DNA from: Spiribacter curvatus
GTDB lineage: Bacteria; Pseudomonadota; Gammaproteobacteria; Nitrococcales; Nitrococcaceae
Reading direction: 5' to 3'
Assembly (NCBI RefSeq): GCF_000485905.1
Contig: NC_022664.1
Span: 1,674,001 to 1,738,000 of the forward strand
DNA: 64,000 bases
A model generated the notes under the pieces. The model had not been told where the DNA came from and did not search any database. It was given only the letters and a program-made list of their open reading frames with translations. A program made the position numbers and the translations under genes. Shown piece after piece: positions 1 to 12,332 of this stretch. Numbering within the stretch: position 1 is the stretch's first letter; every line of letters begins with the position of its first letter.

Positions 1-3019
<3,019 letters not shown>

Positions 3020-3221
3020 CGAGATTCCTCAACGAGGTCGGGGTCCGCCGTGTGCAAGGCTTCGAGGACTCGCCCAATGCAAGTACTCGCAGACTTGGAC
3101 ACAACGGCCGGCAGCGGATTCCTACCGCAACGGGTTGTACACAAGCACCGAGAGGCCGACAGCCGAATCGGCCGCCAGCCCCCCATCAACGCCCACTCGT
3201 GGCGTTCGCGTCGTCAAGCGC

Positions 3222-3599
3222 TTACTTGAGCTCGACAGCGGCGCCGGCCTCTTCGAGCTGACCCTTCAGCTCGTCGGCCTCGTCCTTGGACGCGGCCTCC
3301 TTGACCGGGGCGGGCACGCCCTCCACCAGCGTCTTGGCCTCCTTGAGACCCAGACCCGTGGCGGCGCGGACCGCCTTGATGACGCCGACCTTGTTCTCGC
3401 CGAAGCCCGTGAGGACGACGTCGAACTCGGTCTGCTCTTCGGCGGCCTCGGCCTCACCCCCACCGGCGGCGGGTGCGGCGGCGACGGCGGCGGCAGCGGT
3501 CACGCCAAACTTCTCTTCCATTGCCTCGATGAGCTCGACGACCTCCATGACGGTCATGTTCGAGATAGTCTCGAGGATGTCTTCCTTGGAAACGGCCAT
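3222..3599 (-). CDS. rplL: 50S ribosomal protein L7/L12
   Basis: The 125-residue acidic stalk protein of the large subunit, which recruits translation factors as dimers bound to L10. The N-terminal dimerisation domain (~1-35, with [17 protein letters not shown]) is followed by the flexible Ala-rich hinge (~36-55) and the C-terminal factor-binding domain containing [20 protein letters not shown]. The length is typical. It lies 69 bp downstream of rplJ on the same strand, the standard rplJ-rplL pair under L10 autoregulation. A good ribosome-binding site (AGGAGAAA) precedes the ATG. Confidence 0.98.
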   Translation of the reverse strand: MAVSKEDILETISNMTVMEVVELIEAMEEKFGVTAAAAVAAAPAAGGGEAEAAEEQTEFDVVLTGFGENKVGVIKAVRAATGLGLKEAKTLVEGVPAPVKEAASKDEADELKGQLEEAGAAVELK

Positions 3600-3668
3600 T
3601 GTACTTTTCTCCTGGCTGATTCGATTGATAAATGCGTTAACGGCAGCGACAGGGAGCTGTCAGCCCGA

Positions 3669-4187
3669 CTACTTGGCGTCCTTGACGGCGGAAACGGTAC
3701 GCACCAGCTTGCCCGGCACCTCGTTGAAGGTGGTGGCAAGCTTTTGTACCGGCGCCCGCATGGTCGCCATGAGACGACTGATCGCCTCGTCGTAGGTCGG
3801 CAGTGTGGCCAGCCGGTCGATCTCGGATCCGGGGTATTTCTCCCCACCGACGGCGAGCATTTTCACCACCAGCTTATCGTGTTCCTTGGCAAAGCTCTTG
3901 AGAACACGGGCGGCGGAGCCGGGATCTTCCTGGGAGAACGCGAGGACGAGCGGACCTTGGAAGTCCTCACTCATGCACTCGAACTCAGTGCCCTCGACGG
4001 CGCGCTTGGCGAGGGTGTTCTTCACCACCCGCACATAGACGCCCGCGTCACGGGCCTGCACTCTCAGGCTGTCCATATCACCGGCGGACAGGCCCCGATA
4101 TTCCGCGGCAACCGCGGAATGAGCCTGACCAGCCACCTCAGCGACTTCCTGCACCATCCGCTTTTTCTGTTCCAGACTTACGCCCAT
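3669..4187 (-). CDS. rplJ: 50S ribosomal protein L10
   Basis: L10 (172 aa) anchors the L7/L12 dimers to 23S rRNA, and the L10-L12 complex represses its own mRNA in related bacteria. The N-terminus (MGVSLEQKKRMVQEVAEVA) and the segment YRGLSAGDMDSLRVQARDAG match the rRNA-binding domain; the C-terminal helix is the L12-binding spine. Its length equals the family norm. The start has an upstream AGGAGGCAT-type Shine-Dalgarno. It follows a 223-bp leader after rplA, as in E. coli. Confidence 0.97.
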   Translation of the reverse strand: MGVSLEQKKRMVQEVAEVAGQAHSAVAAEYRGLSAGDMDSLRVQARDAGVYVRVVKNTLAKRAVEGTEFECMSEDFQGPLVLAFSQEDPGSAARVLKSFAKEHDKLVVKMLAVGGEKYPGSEIDRLATLPTYDEAISRLMATMRAPVQKLATTFNEVPGKLVRTVSAVKDAK

Positions 4188-4410
4188 TCAAATGCCTCCT
4201 GGAACGGCGGTTGGTAATGGCATCCGGGCCCTCGGCCCGTCTGCCCCGTAACGGTGAACCCGTGCAGGAAACCTGTCCTGTCCGGCACACCGTCTACCGC
4301 TGGCGGTCTTCTGACCCTTATGTGGCGAACCACACCAGACGGTCTCTGACGGCTGTCTCGATGACAGCCAGCGACCATTCAACAATGGCCGCACCATCGG
4401 GGCCGCCGAC
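4188..4410 (-). promoter_or_regulatory. rplJ leader (probable L10 autoregulatory leader)
   Basis: A 223-bp non-coding stretch between rplA and rplJ, much longer than the other gaps in the cluster. In E. coli the same position carries the rplJ promoter and the L10(L12)4-binding mRNA leader that controls rplJ and rplL translation. The assignment rests on position and length. I did not fold the RNA, and short ORFs here look like shadows. Confidence 0.5.
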
Positions 4411-5103
4411 CTAGGTCAGCGCCCCCAAATCCACCGGCACCCCCGGTCCCATCGTCGTGGAGACCGTGGCCCGCTTGAGGTAAACACCCTTCGACGAGGC
4501 CGGTTTGATCTTCTGCAGATCGTTGATCAGCGCCTGCAGGTTCTGCGCCAGGGCCTGCGGCTCGAAGTCCGCCTTGCCCAGGCTGCAATGGATCAGGCCA
4601 CCACGGTCGGCGCGGTAGCGCACCTGACCGGCCTTGGCGTTCTGCACGGCCTCGGCCACGTCGGTGGCCACGGTGCCGACACGCGGGTTCGGCATCAGGC
4701 CGCGTGGACCGAGCAACCGGCCCAGCTTGCCCACGACACCCATCGCATCGGGGCTGGCGATCACCACGTCGTAGTTCAGCTCGCCGCCCTGCATGCGCTC
4801 GGCCAGCTCGTCCATCCCGACGGTATCCGCGCCGGCGGCCTCGGCGGCCTCGGCATTGGCACCCTGGGCGAACACCGCGACCCGCACCGTCTTGCCCGTG
4901 CCGTTCGGCAGCACCGTCGAGCCGCGCACCATCTGGTCACCCTTACGCGGGTCGATACCGAGATTGACGGCAACGTCGATGGACTCGGTGAACTGGGCGG
5001 TCGCGAGTTCCTTGAGCAGGCCAAAGGCCTCTTCAGCGGCATAAAGGCGGCTGCGATCGATTTTTTCCTCGAACACCCGCTGGCGTTTCGTCAGTTTCGC
5101 CAT
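4411..5103 (-). CDS. rplA: 50S ribosomal protein L1
   Basis: The 230-residue L1 stalk protein binds 23S rRNA, takes part in E-site tRNA release, and in relatives represses the rplK-rplA message. Recognisable segments are [40 protein letters not shown] and the C-terminal [18 protein letters not shown]. Full length for the family. It starts 4 bp after the stop of rplK, so translational coupling is likely. Confidence 0.98.
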   Translation of the reverse strand: MAKLTKRQRVFEEKIDRSRLYAAEEAFGLLKELATAQFTESIDVAVNLGIDPRKGDQMVRGSTVLPNGTGKTVRVAVFAQGANAEAAEAAGADTVGMDELAERMQGGELNYDVVIASPDAMGVVGKLGRLLGPRGLMPNPRVGTVATDVAEAVQNAKAGQVRYRADRGGLIHCSLGKADFEPQALAQNLQALINDLQKIKPASSKGVYLKRATVSTTMGPGVPVDLGALT

Positions 5104-5107
5104 GGTG

Positions 5108-5539
5108 CTACACCCCCTCCACGTTCAGGCCCATGCTGCGGGCGGAGCCAGCGATCGTCTTGACCGCCGCTTCCATACCAGCGGCATTGAGATCGGGCCA
5201 CTTGGTCTGCGCGATCTCCTCGAGCTGCTCACGATTCACCGTGCCCACCTTGGTGGTGTGCGGCGTGCCGCTGCCCGACTTGATGCCCGCGGCCTTTTTG
5301 AGGAGGACGGCGGCCGGGGGTGTCTTCGTGACGAACGTAAAGCTGCGGTCCGAATAGACGGTGATCACCACCGGGGTCGGCAGACCCTGCTCCATGTCCT
5401 GGGTCTGCGCGTTGAACGCCTTGCAGAACTCCATGATGTTCAGGCCATGCTGACCCAGCGCCGGGCCCACCGGCGGGCTCGGCTTGGCGGCCCCGGCGGG
5501 GACCTGCAGCTTGATGTAGGCTTCGACTTTTCTCGCCAT
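5108..5539 (-). CDS. rplK: 50S ribosomal protein L11
   Basis: L11 (143 aa) forms the GTPase-associated centre with L10/L12 and is needed for RelA activation in relatives. The proline-rich N-terminus ([20 protein letters not shown]) and the C-terminal rRNA-binding segment [13 protein letters not shown] are diagnostic. It starts 72 bp downstream of nusG and lies immediately upstream of rplA. A clear Shine-Dalgarno (AGGAG) precedes the ATG. Confidence 0.98.
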   Translation of the reverse strand: MARKVEAYIKLQVPAGAAKPSPPVGPALGQHGLNIMEFCKAFNAQTQDMEQGLPTPVVITVYSDRSFTFVTKTPPAAVLLKKAAGIKSGSGTPHTTKVGTVNREQLEEIAQTKWPDLNAAGMEAAVKTIAGSARSMGLNVEGV

Positions 5540-5611
5540 TGATTGGACTCCTGATGTGGGTGGTAGCGCCGGGGGCTTTCACCCCGGCTCCCCTGACGGC
5601 GGACCGTCTGA

Positions 5612-6145
5612 CTAGGTCTTTTCGACCTGACTGAAATCGAGCTCCACCGGTGTGGAGCGCCCGAAGATCAGAACCGCCACACGCAGACGGCTCTTGTCGT
5701 AATTCACTTCCTCGACCACGCCGTTGAAGTCGTTGAACGGGCCATCGGTCACGCGGACCACCTCGCCCACCTCGAACAGCACCTTGGGGCGCGGCTTATC
5801 AACGCCCTCGCGGACACGGTTGAGGATATTCTCGGCCTCGGTGTCGGAGATCGGCGACGGACGGCCGCGGGACGGACCGATGAAGCCCATCACCCGTGGC
5901 ACGTTTTTCACCAAATGCCAGCTGTCATCCCCCATTTCCATCTGGACGAGGACATAGCCCGGGAAGAACTTCCGCTCACTGCGGCGCTGCTGGCCCTCTT
6001 TCATCTCGACGACTTCCTCAGCAGGCACCAGCACCTCGCCGAACTCGTCTTCCATGCCGGCACGCGCAATATGCTCTTCAAGCGCCTTCTTCACCTGGTT
6101 CTCAAAACCGGAGTACGCGTGTACGACATACCAGCGTTTCGCCAT
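5612..6145 (-). CDS. nusG: Transcription termination/antitermination protein NusG
   Basis: NusG (177 aa) binds RNA polymerase through an N-terminal NGN domain and Rho or S10 through a C-terminal KOW domain. The sequence shows [20 protein letters not shown] at the N-terminus, [12 protein letters not shown] and VPRVMGFIG in the NGN core, and the KOW segment [18 protein letters not shown]. Length is typical. It sits 6 bp after secE, the universal secE-nusG pair preceding rplK. Confidence 0.98.
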   Translation of the reverse strand: MAKRWYVVHAYSGFENQVKKALEEHIARAGMEDEFGEVLVPAEEVVEMKEGQQRRSERKFFPGYVLVQMEMGDDSWHLVKNVPRVMGFIGPSRGRPSPISDTEAENILNRVREGVDKPRPKVLFEVGEVVRVTDGPFNDFNGVVEEVNYDKSRLRVAVLIFGRSTPVELDFSQVEKT

Positions 6146-6151
6146 GAGTGA

Positions 6152-6529
6152 TCAGCCTCCGGGGCGTACGAGGGCACCGACGCCCCACATGAAAAACATA
6201 TCCATCAGCCACAGCAGCACGGCGACGATGAAAACCATCACCAGCACAATCAGCGTGGTCTGGATCGATTCCTGTCGCGTCGGCCACACCACGCGGCGCA
6301 GTTCCTGGCGCGCCTCACGGGCGAACGCCCAGGCGTTGCGGCCCGGCTGACTGGTCATTGCAATGGCGATGGCAACGGCTGCCACGACCACCATGCCAAT
6401 CACACGGATCAGGTCGGACTGCCCTTCAAGGCCGTAAAAGCCAACAACACCCGCAAGGAAGGTTCCGACGGCCAGTGTCAGCTTGGCCTTGTCCGTCCCC
6501 GTGGTGGTGGTCTGATCGTTTGCGCTCAT
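6152..6529 (-). CDS. secE: Preprotein translocase subunit SecE
   Basis: The SecE subunit of the SecYEG inner-membrane channel. The ATG at 6527-6529 (MSANDQTTTTG) gives 125 aa; the longer frame upstream would run into tRNA-Trp and is not a credible start. Three hydrophobic segments are visible (about residues 20-36, 41-58 and 95-117), as in E. coli SecE, with the conserved amphipathic stretch ARQELRRVVWPTRQE before the last. It is followed closely by nusG. Confidence 0.95.
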   Translation of the reverse strand: MSANDQTTTTGTDKAKLTLAVGTFLAGVVGFYGLEGQSDLIRVIGMVVVAAVAIAIAMTSQPGRNAWAFAREARQELRRVVWPTRQESIQTTLIVLVMVFIVAVLLWLMDMFFMWGVGALVRPGG

Positions 6530-6562
6530 GGAACCCGCGACGCTGTTAGTGGCCGGATTGAA

Positions 6563-6638
6563 TGGCAGGCCAGGAGGGACTCGAACCCCCAACCTACGGT
6601 TTTGGAGACCGTTGCTCTGCCAATTGAGCTACTGGCCT
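6563..6638 (-). tRNA. tRNA-Trp (anticodon CCA)
   Basis: The reverse complement begins AGGCCAGTAGCTCAATTGG, carries an anticodon loop CTCCAAA (anticodon CCA), the T-arm GGGGGTTCGAGTCCCTC and an encoded 3' CCA. The acceptor stem AGGCCAG/CTGGCCT pairs fully. It lies between the broken tuf gene and secE, the position of the tRNA-Trp gene in many gammaproteobacteria. Confidence 0.97.
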
Positions 6639-6688
6639 AATCGCACGTCTGACCGGCCGTCAAACGCCGAACTCGATAGTGTACGCAA

Positions 6689-6717
6689 AGGCCCGGGGTT
6701 TTGAAACCCCAGGCCCT
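6689..6717 (-). terminator. Probable terminator after tuf
   Basis: A strong hairpin (arms built on GGCCTGGGGTTT and AAACCCCGGGCC when read on the minus strand), followed by a short TTTG run, lies just downstream of the tuf stop codon. The U-tract is short, so termination may be partial and allow read-through into tRNA-Trp. Confidence 0.5.
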
Positions 6718-6736
6718 TGACAAACACGTCAACCGA

Positions 6737-7158
<422 letters not shown>

Positions 7159-7355
7159 TACTCGAGGATCTTGGAGACGACGCCGGCGCCGACGGTGCGG
7201 CCACCTTCGCGCACGGCAAAGCGCAGGCCCTCTTCCATCGCGATCGGCGCGATCAGCGAGACGGTCATCTGCACGTTATCACCCGGCATCACCATCTCCG
7301 TGCCCGAGGGCAGGTCACAGGCACCGGTCACATCCGTGGTGCGGAAGTAGAACTG
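7159..7355 (-). pseudogene. Second, shorter copy of the tuf 3' end (repeat copy 2)
   Basis: This copy encodes the last ~65 residues of EF-Tu (from [18 protein letters not shown]), but its stop codon is lost at the junction with copy 1 and the frame runs on out of phase. Upstream, after 7355, the sequence stops resembling tuf and becomes AT-rich (7356-7451, with a T7 run), with no gene until tRNA-Thr. The abrupt edges on both sides mark a recombination or assembly junction. Confidence 0.93.
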
Positions 7356-7451
7356 TTATAAAATAACGAGTTATCTTTTTTTGTTGGTTTCAAGACCCCG
7401 GAAGATTCAATGATGTCGATCGCTTTAGAGTGCTCACCGGTTCACTGAATC

Positions 7452-7526
7452 TGGAGCCCATGGGCGGATTTGAACCGCCGGCCTCTCCCTTACCAAGGGA
7501 GTGCTCTACCCCTGAGCTACATGGGC
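7452..7526 (-). tRNA. tRNA-Thr (anticodon GGT)
   Basis: The reverse complement starts GCCCATGTAGCTCAGGGG, has the anticodon loop with GGT flanked by CTCCCTT/AAGGGAG arms, T-arm GGCGGTTCAAATCCGCC, discriminator T and an encoded CCA. The acceptor stem pairs completely. It is the third tRNA of the Tyr-Gly-Thr cluster upstream of tuf. Confidence 0.97.
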
Positions 7527-7535
7527 GTGCTGCAC

Positions 7536-7609
7536 TGGAGCGGGTGATGGGAATCGAACCCACATCATCAGCTTGGAAGGCTGAGGTTCTACCGTTGAAC
7601 TACACCCGC
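7536..7609 (-). tRNA. tRNA-Gly (anticodon TCC)
   Basis: The reverse complement starts GCGGGTGTAGTTCAACGG, has anticodon TCC in the loop of a CTCAGCC/GGCTGAG-type arm, T-arm TGGGTTCGATTCCCA and an encoded CCA. It is separated from tRNA-Thr by only 9 bp, so the two are co-transcribed. Confidence 0.97.
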
Positions 7610-7644
7610 GTGCCCGGGCCCGCGACGGCCGCGGGTCAGAAATC

Positions 7645-7729
7645 TGGTGGAGGGAGGAGGATTCGAACCCCCGAAGGCTGTGCCAGCAGATTTACAGTCT
7701 GCCCCCGTTGACCGCTTGGGTATCCCTCC
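7645..7729 (-). tRNA. tRNA-Tyr (anticodon GTA)
   Basis: The reverse complement starts GGAGGGATACCCAAGCGG and shows anticodon GTA (GACTGTAAATC), a long variable arm typical of bacterial tRNA-Tyr, T-arm GGGGTTCGAATCC and 3' ACCA. It is the first gene of the Tyr-Gly-Thr-tuf transcription unit, and the sequence to its right belongs to the accessory block. Confidence 0.97.
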
Positions 7730-7744
7730 AGAATCAAGCCCTGA

Positions 7745-7773
7745 ATGTTGGTGAATGCGGGGGCGGATGTCAA
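7745..7773 (-). promoter_or_regulatory. Candidate sigma-70 promoter of the tRNA-Tyr-Gly-Thr unit
   Basis: On the minus strand a perfect TTGACA (7768-7773) is followed 17 bp later by a weak -10 element (CAACAT, 7745-7750). Transcription would start a few bases before tRNA-Tyr at 7729. The -10 match is poor, so this is tentative. Confidence 0.45.
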
Positions 7774-7847
7774 GGGTGCCTCATCTCCGTCCCGAGGGAC
7801 CCGGCTTGAGCCTTAACTCATATGGCGTGGGCTATCTGAGTCGACCT

Positions 7848-9503
7848 TCACGCCCACTCAAGATACATCACCCCCTCGTCAATGATGCCCGCCACATTCT
7901 CAACATTCTCGGTCGATTCGGCGAATTCGACCAAAAGACTCTCCTCAGAGACAGCCGGGTTATTCTCGATCGCGTTGAGCCAAAACTCGAACCCGTCATC
8001 ATCGGGCGACCGACCGAGCACGTTGTTGTAAAGGGCATCAACATAGGCTCTATCAGTCAGTGAGGCGCCGTACTTTTCGGCCATCTCATCGGACGCAACG
8101 AACTCCGCAGCGACCTCATCCACCTCAACACCTGACTCGAGGGCGTTGACCCAAAAGCCAAGCCCTTCCAGATCCGGCAACCGATCAAATGCAGCCTTAT
8201 AGATTCTGTACGCCTGGGCTTCGAGAGAGTCGCCGGAGGGCCCTATTACGAGTCGATCGTCGGAGAACGCAACCTCGCTGAACCCCGAAAAATCCACCGT
8301 ACTGCCATTAGATGTGAGCGTTAACCCACTCTCGCTTTGACGTGCCTCACTGTCTTGGTAACTGATGCCTGGGCGCCAGACGTCTTCACCCAACCCTGCG
8401 TCCAGGTCGACACCGCCCGCGAAGCCGCTGACGCGGTCGTCGCCGCCCCGCAACTCGATCGTGGAGGCAAGGTCTCCGAGGCTTACACTGTCGGTGTGTT
8501 CGGTGAACACGACATGTTCAACCCCGTGGGCGGCCTCGTTCGTATCCGGTGCGAGCCGAATGTTCCCGACCTCGCCGAACGGCGCCGAGTTCTTCGTCCC
8601 CGATGCCCAATCGTAGACGCTGCCGAGGGTCTCGGTCTCGCCGATCGAGATTCGACCGGATTCAAGATCTGCGTCGACACGGCCGCCAACTTCTCCGAGG
8701 TAGAGCTTATCCTGCCCCGTGGTGCCGAAAAGCCACATAAAGTCCGAGCCCTCGGCGCCAGAGAGATCAAGATCAAAGCTCACCGTCGAAAAATCGCTGA
8801 CGACCGAATCGCCCGCTACAGACGAATCATCAACTCGGTAGGTGATACCCGAGCCATCATCTGCACGCCCGTACATCTGCTGGAGCGCATGAATATCGAG
8901 GGGCCCAAACGATAGCGCGTTCACAGGTGAGTAATATGATGGCGACGTATCGATCGCATTGTAGGTCATGACCGACATTAATGGCGTATCAAGTGCATCG
9001 GGAAGCACTGCCGATTCATATCCACCATTGTAGGGCTGCGGATGCTTAAGCCCCAGCGAGTGACCGATCTCGTGGATCAGGGTCTCCGCGAAGTCACGCC
9101 CTACGAGATCCGTACTGACGAAGTTATTCCCATATTCATAGTAATCACTCGGGTAGTTCGCATACCCTCCCATGGTCATGTTGTGCGTCCCGAAGCGAAC
9201 ATCCCCTTCGCCGGGGGCTACTTCCTCAAAGCTGAGCCCGGTAAACGCTGCCACCTGGTCAAAAACCGCCTGGGTTAGATCCTTTTCCCTCTGGCTGAAG
9301 GCCTCGAATTGCGCAGACTCTCCAGTCGGTATGTAGCTGTAGTCCGAATACGGAGGCCGCTCACTCTCGGTATAGAAGGAATACGTAACCGTGTTACTAC
9401 TCATTGTCTGTCTCGATGCGAGCGCATCCTCATGGGTTGCCATGAGAGCCTTGAATGCGTCCGTACCCGACCCAAGCCAGTCCGTATTGTAGTCATAGGC
9501 CAT
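7848..9503 (-). CDS. M10 (serralysin-like) zinc metalloprotease with C-terminal DUF4214-like region
   Basis: A 551-aa predicted secreted protease. The zinc motif HEIGHSLGLKHP lies at about residues 144-155 (His144, His148, His154 as ligands, Glu145 catalytic) and is followed by a Met-turn (SVMTY, Met179), placing it in peptidase family M10. RTX-like glycine/aspartate stretches follow (GGDDRVSGFAGG, around residue 365). The last ~125 residues hold two repeats of the type YxAxFDRLPDxEGLGFWVNAL / LYNNVLGRSPDDDGFEFWLNA, as in DUF4214 proteins. There is no Sec signal, which fits type I secretion, and an ABC-HlyD-TolC system lies at 35-40 kb. The ATG at 9501-9503 has an AAGGAGA site 8 bases upstream; the longer upstream frame lacks one. 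The protein is very acidic, as expected for a halophile. Calcium-dependent folding outside the cell is inferred. Confidence 0.85.
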   Translation of the reverse strand: MAYDYNTDWLGSGTDAFKALMATHEDALASRQTMSSNTVTYSFYTESERPPYSDYSYIPTGESAQFEAFSQREKDLTQAVFDQVAAFTGLSFEEVAPGEGDVRFGTHNMTMGGYANYPSDYYEYGNNFVSTDLVGRDFAETLIHEIGHSLGLKHPQPYNGGYESAVLPDALDTPLMSVMTYNAIDTSPSYYSPVNALSFGPLDIHALQQMYGRADDGSGITYRVDDSSVAGDSVVSDFSTVSFDLDLSGAEGSDFMWLFGTTGQDKLYLGEVGGRVDADLESGRISIGETETLGSVYDWASGTKNSAPFGEVGNIRLAPDTNEAAHGVEHVVFTEHTDSVSLGDLASTIELRGGDDRVSGFAGGVDLDAGLGEDVWRPGISYQDSEARQSESGLTLTSNGSTVDFSGFSEVAFSDDRLVIGPSGDSLEAQAYRIYKAAFDRLPDLEGLGFWVNALESGVEVDEVAAEFVASDEMAEKYGASLTDRAYVDALYNNVLGRSPDDDGFEFWLNAIENNPAVSEESLLVEFAESTENVENVAGIIDEGVMYLEWA

Positions 9504-9651
9504 CGTTCGATCTCCTTTGCCTTCAGCGTCGGCCGCTGCCTCCATGCGACGACACCGGTACCCCGGCGGGAAGCCGCGGCACTTGAGCATCAAGCTGTAT
9601 CGTGCTGCTGTATGACCCTCGCCACGACATACCCCAACACCCAGGAGCGGA

Positions 9652-10617
9652 ATGACGCAACCAATGACTGCACACCCTCCCTCCAATCAGTGGACGCTGT
9701 CACTGATCGTGCCGGTTCTGAACGAGGCCCACTCACTCAGGCGATTTCTGGATGAAACGCTCGAGGTACTGCTGCCGGTGGTACCCGCCCTGGAAGTCAT
9801 CTTCATTGACGATGGCTCAACTGACGGAACCCTAGAGATCCTGCGTGAGCTGTCGAGCACTTATCCGGGCGCTCGATATGTATCCTTTTCGAGGAATTTC
9901 GGCAAAGAGGCTGCCTTGAGCGCCGGCCTCCAGCATGCGACGGGGGATGCGGTCGTCCCCATGGATGCGGATCTGCAGCACCCCCCGGAAGCGGTGATCG
10001 ATTTCATCGACGTCTGGCGTCACCGAGGCGTCGAGGTGGTGTACGGCATCCCCGCATCCAAACAAGCAGAGACGGCTAGCAAGACCGCCACTTCCTCCTG
10101 GTTCTATCGGTTGTTCAATAAAATATCCGAGGTTGATATCCCTGCTTCCGCCGGTGACTTCCGCCTGCTTGACCGTGTGGTGGTGGATACGATCAATCGG
10201 CTGCCCGAGCGTAACCGTTTTATGAAAGGCATCTATGCCTGGGCCGGTTTCCGATCTGAAGCAGTTATCTATCAACAACGTGGACGTCTGACGGGAACGA
10301 GCCGATTCAATTACTGGAAACTATGGAACTTTGCGCTCGACGGTTTCATTGGCTTTTCAACCTGGCCGTTAAGAATCTGGACCTACATCGGCGGTATCAT
10401 CGCTTTATCAGCCTTCGTGTATATGGCCATCATTATCACCAAGACACTGATATGGGGTATCGATACGCCCGGATATGCTTCGCTGATGTCTGCGGTTCTC
10501 TTTTTCGGGGGCATGCAATTGCTGTCGATCGGCATACTCGGTGAGTACGTCGCGAGGATGTTTTCTGAGACCAAACGTCGACCGCTATACGTCGTCATGG
10601 AGACCGATTCCACATGA
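9652..10617 (+). CDS. Family 2 glycosyltransferase, GtrB/DPM1-like, membrane-anchored
   Basis: A 321-aa polyprenyl-phosphate glycosyltransferase type. The GT-A domain (residues ~12-240) shows SLIVPVLNEAHSLRRFL, the nucleotide-binding FIDDGSTDGT and the metal-binding MDADLQHPPEAV; two C-terminal membrane helices (~245-270 and ~280-305) are typical of GtrB and ArnC relatives, which load a sugar onto undecaprenyl phosphate at the cytoplasmic face. The start has an AGGAG site. It overlaps the next gene by 4 bp and is divergent from the protease gene. Together with the next two genes it forms a GtrB-GtrC-GtrA-type module that would decorate a surface glycan. The sugar is unknown. Confidence 0.85.
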   Translation: MTQPMTAHPPSNQWTLSLIVPVLNEAHSLRRFLDETLEVLLPVVPALEVIFIDDGSTDGTLEILRELSSTYPGARYVSFSRNFGKEAALSAGLQHATGDAVVPMDADLQHPPEAVIDFIDVWRHRGVEVVYGIPASKQAETASKTATSSWFYRLFNKISEVDIPASAGDFRLLDRVVVDTINRLPERNRFMKGIYAWAGFRSEAVIYQQRGRLTGTSRFNYWKLWNFALDGFIGFSTWPLRIWTYIGGIIALSAFVYMAIIITKTLIWGIDTPGYASLMSAVLFFGGMQLLSIGILGEYVARMFSETKRRPLYVVMETDST

Positions 10618-12269
10618 GTGGTCTAGAAACGTCTTCCATACGATACATGATTTCAGGGGCGAGATCGCTGAGGGATCCAACTGGTCCCGTTGGCCTATTG
10701 ATTGCTGTAGCGATTGCCGGGACGTACATTACGCTACTTTTTCCTGCTGGGTTCGTGACCGGCGATGCCCCGTGGTGGCACGCTCAGCGAGAAGACATCT
10801 CGCAGTACCTTGCGGGGCTTAACGCCTTCCTCGCTGAGCCGTGGAACTTTCCGCTCCTATCTGTTCAATCAATTGTCTACCCGCAAGGCACGAATGCGAT
10901 TTTCCTGGATGTAATCCCCGCGCTCGCCCTTATTCTGAAACTCTTTGTTCCGGACACTGCGCTACCCATCAACCCTTACGGTGCCTGGCTGGCCGCATCC
11001 ATTACTCTGCAAGCCGTCTTCGGGTGGCTGATCCTCCGCACACTGCAGGTCCGTCAGTGGGGGGCGCTCATCGCGCTTTCCTTTTTTCTGGTCAGCTTTC
11101 CCGCCCTCACACATCGCCTTGGTCATGTCAGCCTCACCTCCCATTGGCTACTTCTTGCAGGCTTGCTGCTCTACCTAAGGGGCTGGCAAGAGACCCGACT
11201 CCCCCTCATCAGCTGGTCCGCGCTGCTACTGATCGCCTTTTATATCAACCTCTACCTAACGGCGATGCTCATTCCGCTCTATGCCGTATCAGTTCTGGCT
11301 GTAACTCCCTGTCGCGGCCAGCTCCGCTTTGCATCAAAGGCCGCCCTCGCTTTTGTTCCAGTCGCCGCATCAACATTGGTCACCATCCTTCCGCTACCCG
11401 GTTCGAGCGGCGCCGAGAGCTGGGGTTTTGGCTACTACTCGATGAACCTGCTCGCGCCATTGACCGGCGGGTATCTGTTGGAAATCCCGGGGAACCCCAT
11501 CGCCCATGGCGGCCAGGGCGAAGGCTTCAACTATCTGGGTTTTGGAGTGATTCTGCTTTTCTTATTGGCCGTCTGGCGTACATGCGGCAGCCGATGGCGG
11601 ATCATCAATCAACATCGGTATCTCTTCATTCTCTGTATTTTGCTCACTCTCTACGCATTATCGTCACAAATCTACTTCGGTGAGACTCATATACTCACGA
11701 ATCGTATCTTCAAGCCATTTGAACCTATCACTGACATTTTCCGGTCATCCGGCCGGTTCTTTTGGTTACCAGGATATACGATCGCTCTTTTTGCGGTTCT
11801 TGCCTACGCAAAAAGGCCAGACGCACACTGGGTAACCCCTGTTTTCATCGGCCTAGCGTTGATTCAATTGGTTGATCTTCAAAATCATCATGAAAATGTC
11901 TCCAGTTATCTCCATCGACCGGCGGAAGCCAGGGGCGAGATAGAGATCTGGGATGAGCACGTGCCTTACGATGCTGAGCATCTTGTCTTTAGCCCCCTCT
12001 TCGGCTGTCAGGACGGGCCGCCGACTGATTTGCTAGCCGCCATGCGGTTCGCCATCGATGAGGGGATGACCATTAATACAGGCTATGTCGCCCGACACGC
12101 CCCAGCCTGCAACGAGGGCGCCGCGTCCAATATCGATCAGCTAGGTGATAACGTCGTTGTCTTTTTCGACAAAGATGACTATCCAAAGCGTTCGACCGCG
12201 CTCACACGATTCAATCACCGCGATGGCACATGCGATGATGGACAATCAGTGTGGATCTGCACGCCATGA
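10614..12269 (+). CDS. Polytopic membrane protein, DUF6311-like, probable periplasmic-side glycosyltransferase
   Basis: A 551-aa protein with about ten hydrophobic segments in the first ~430 residues and a soluble C-terminal domain with several cysteines (for example FGCQDGP and CDDGQSVWIC). An early acidic loop (VTGDAPWWHAQREDISQYLAG) fits the first extracytoplasmic loop of GT-C enzymes. This type is commonly encoded beside GtrB and GtrA proteins, where the third member transfers the lipid-linked sugar onto the glycan. It overlaps the GtrB-like gene by 4 bp (ATGA). The family name is from memory of the pattern. The enzymatic role is inferred from context. Confidence 0.65.
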   Translation: MSGLETSSIRYMISGARSLRDPTGPVGLLIAVAIAGTYITLLFPAGFVTGDAPWWHAQREDISQYLAGLNAFLAEPWNFPLLSVQSIVYPQGTNAIFLDVIPALALILKLFVPDTALPINPYGAWLAASITLQAVFGWLILRTLQVRQWGALIALSFFLVSFPALTHRLGHVSLTSHWLLLAGLLLYLRGWQETRLPLISWSALLLIAFYINLYLTAMLIPLYAVSVLAVTPCRGQLRFASKAALAFVPVAASTLVTILPLPGSSGAESWGFGYYSMNLLAPLTGGYLLEIPGNPIAHGGQGEGFNYLGFGVILLFLLAVWRTCGSRWRIINQHRYLFILCILLTLYALSSQIYFGETHILTNRIFKPFEPITDIFRSSGRFFWLPGYTIALFAVLAYAKRPDAHWVTPVFIGLALIQLVDLQNHHENVSSYLHRPAEARGEIEIWDEHVPYDAEHLVFSPLFGCQDGPPTDLLAAMRFAIDEGMTINTGYVARHAPACNEGAASNIDQLGDNVVVFFDKDDYPKRSTALTRFNHRDGTCDDGQSVWICTP

Positions 12270-12332
12270 GCGGCCAATTGATCGCATCCTATCTCAAGCG
12301 TGACGACCCAAGGCAGCTAAGGAGCAGTCGTC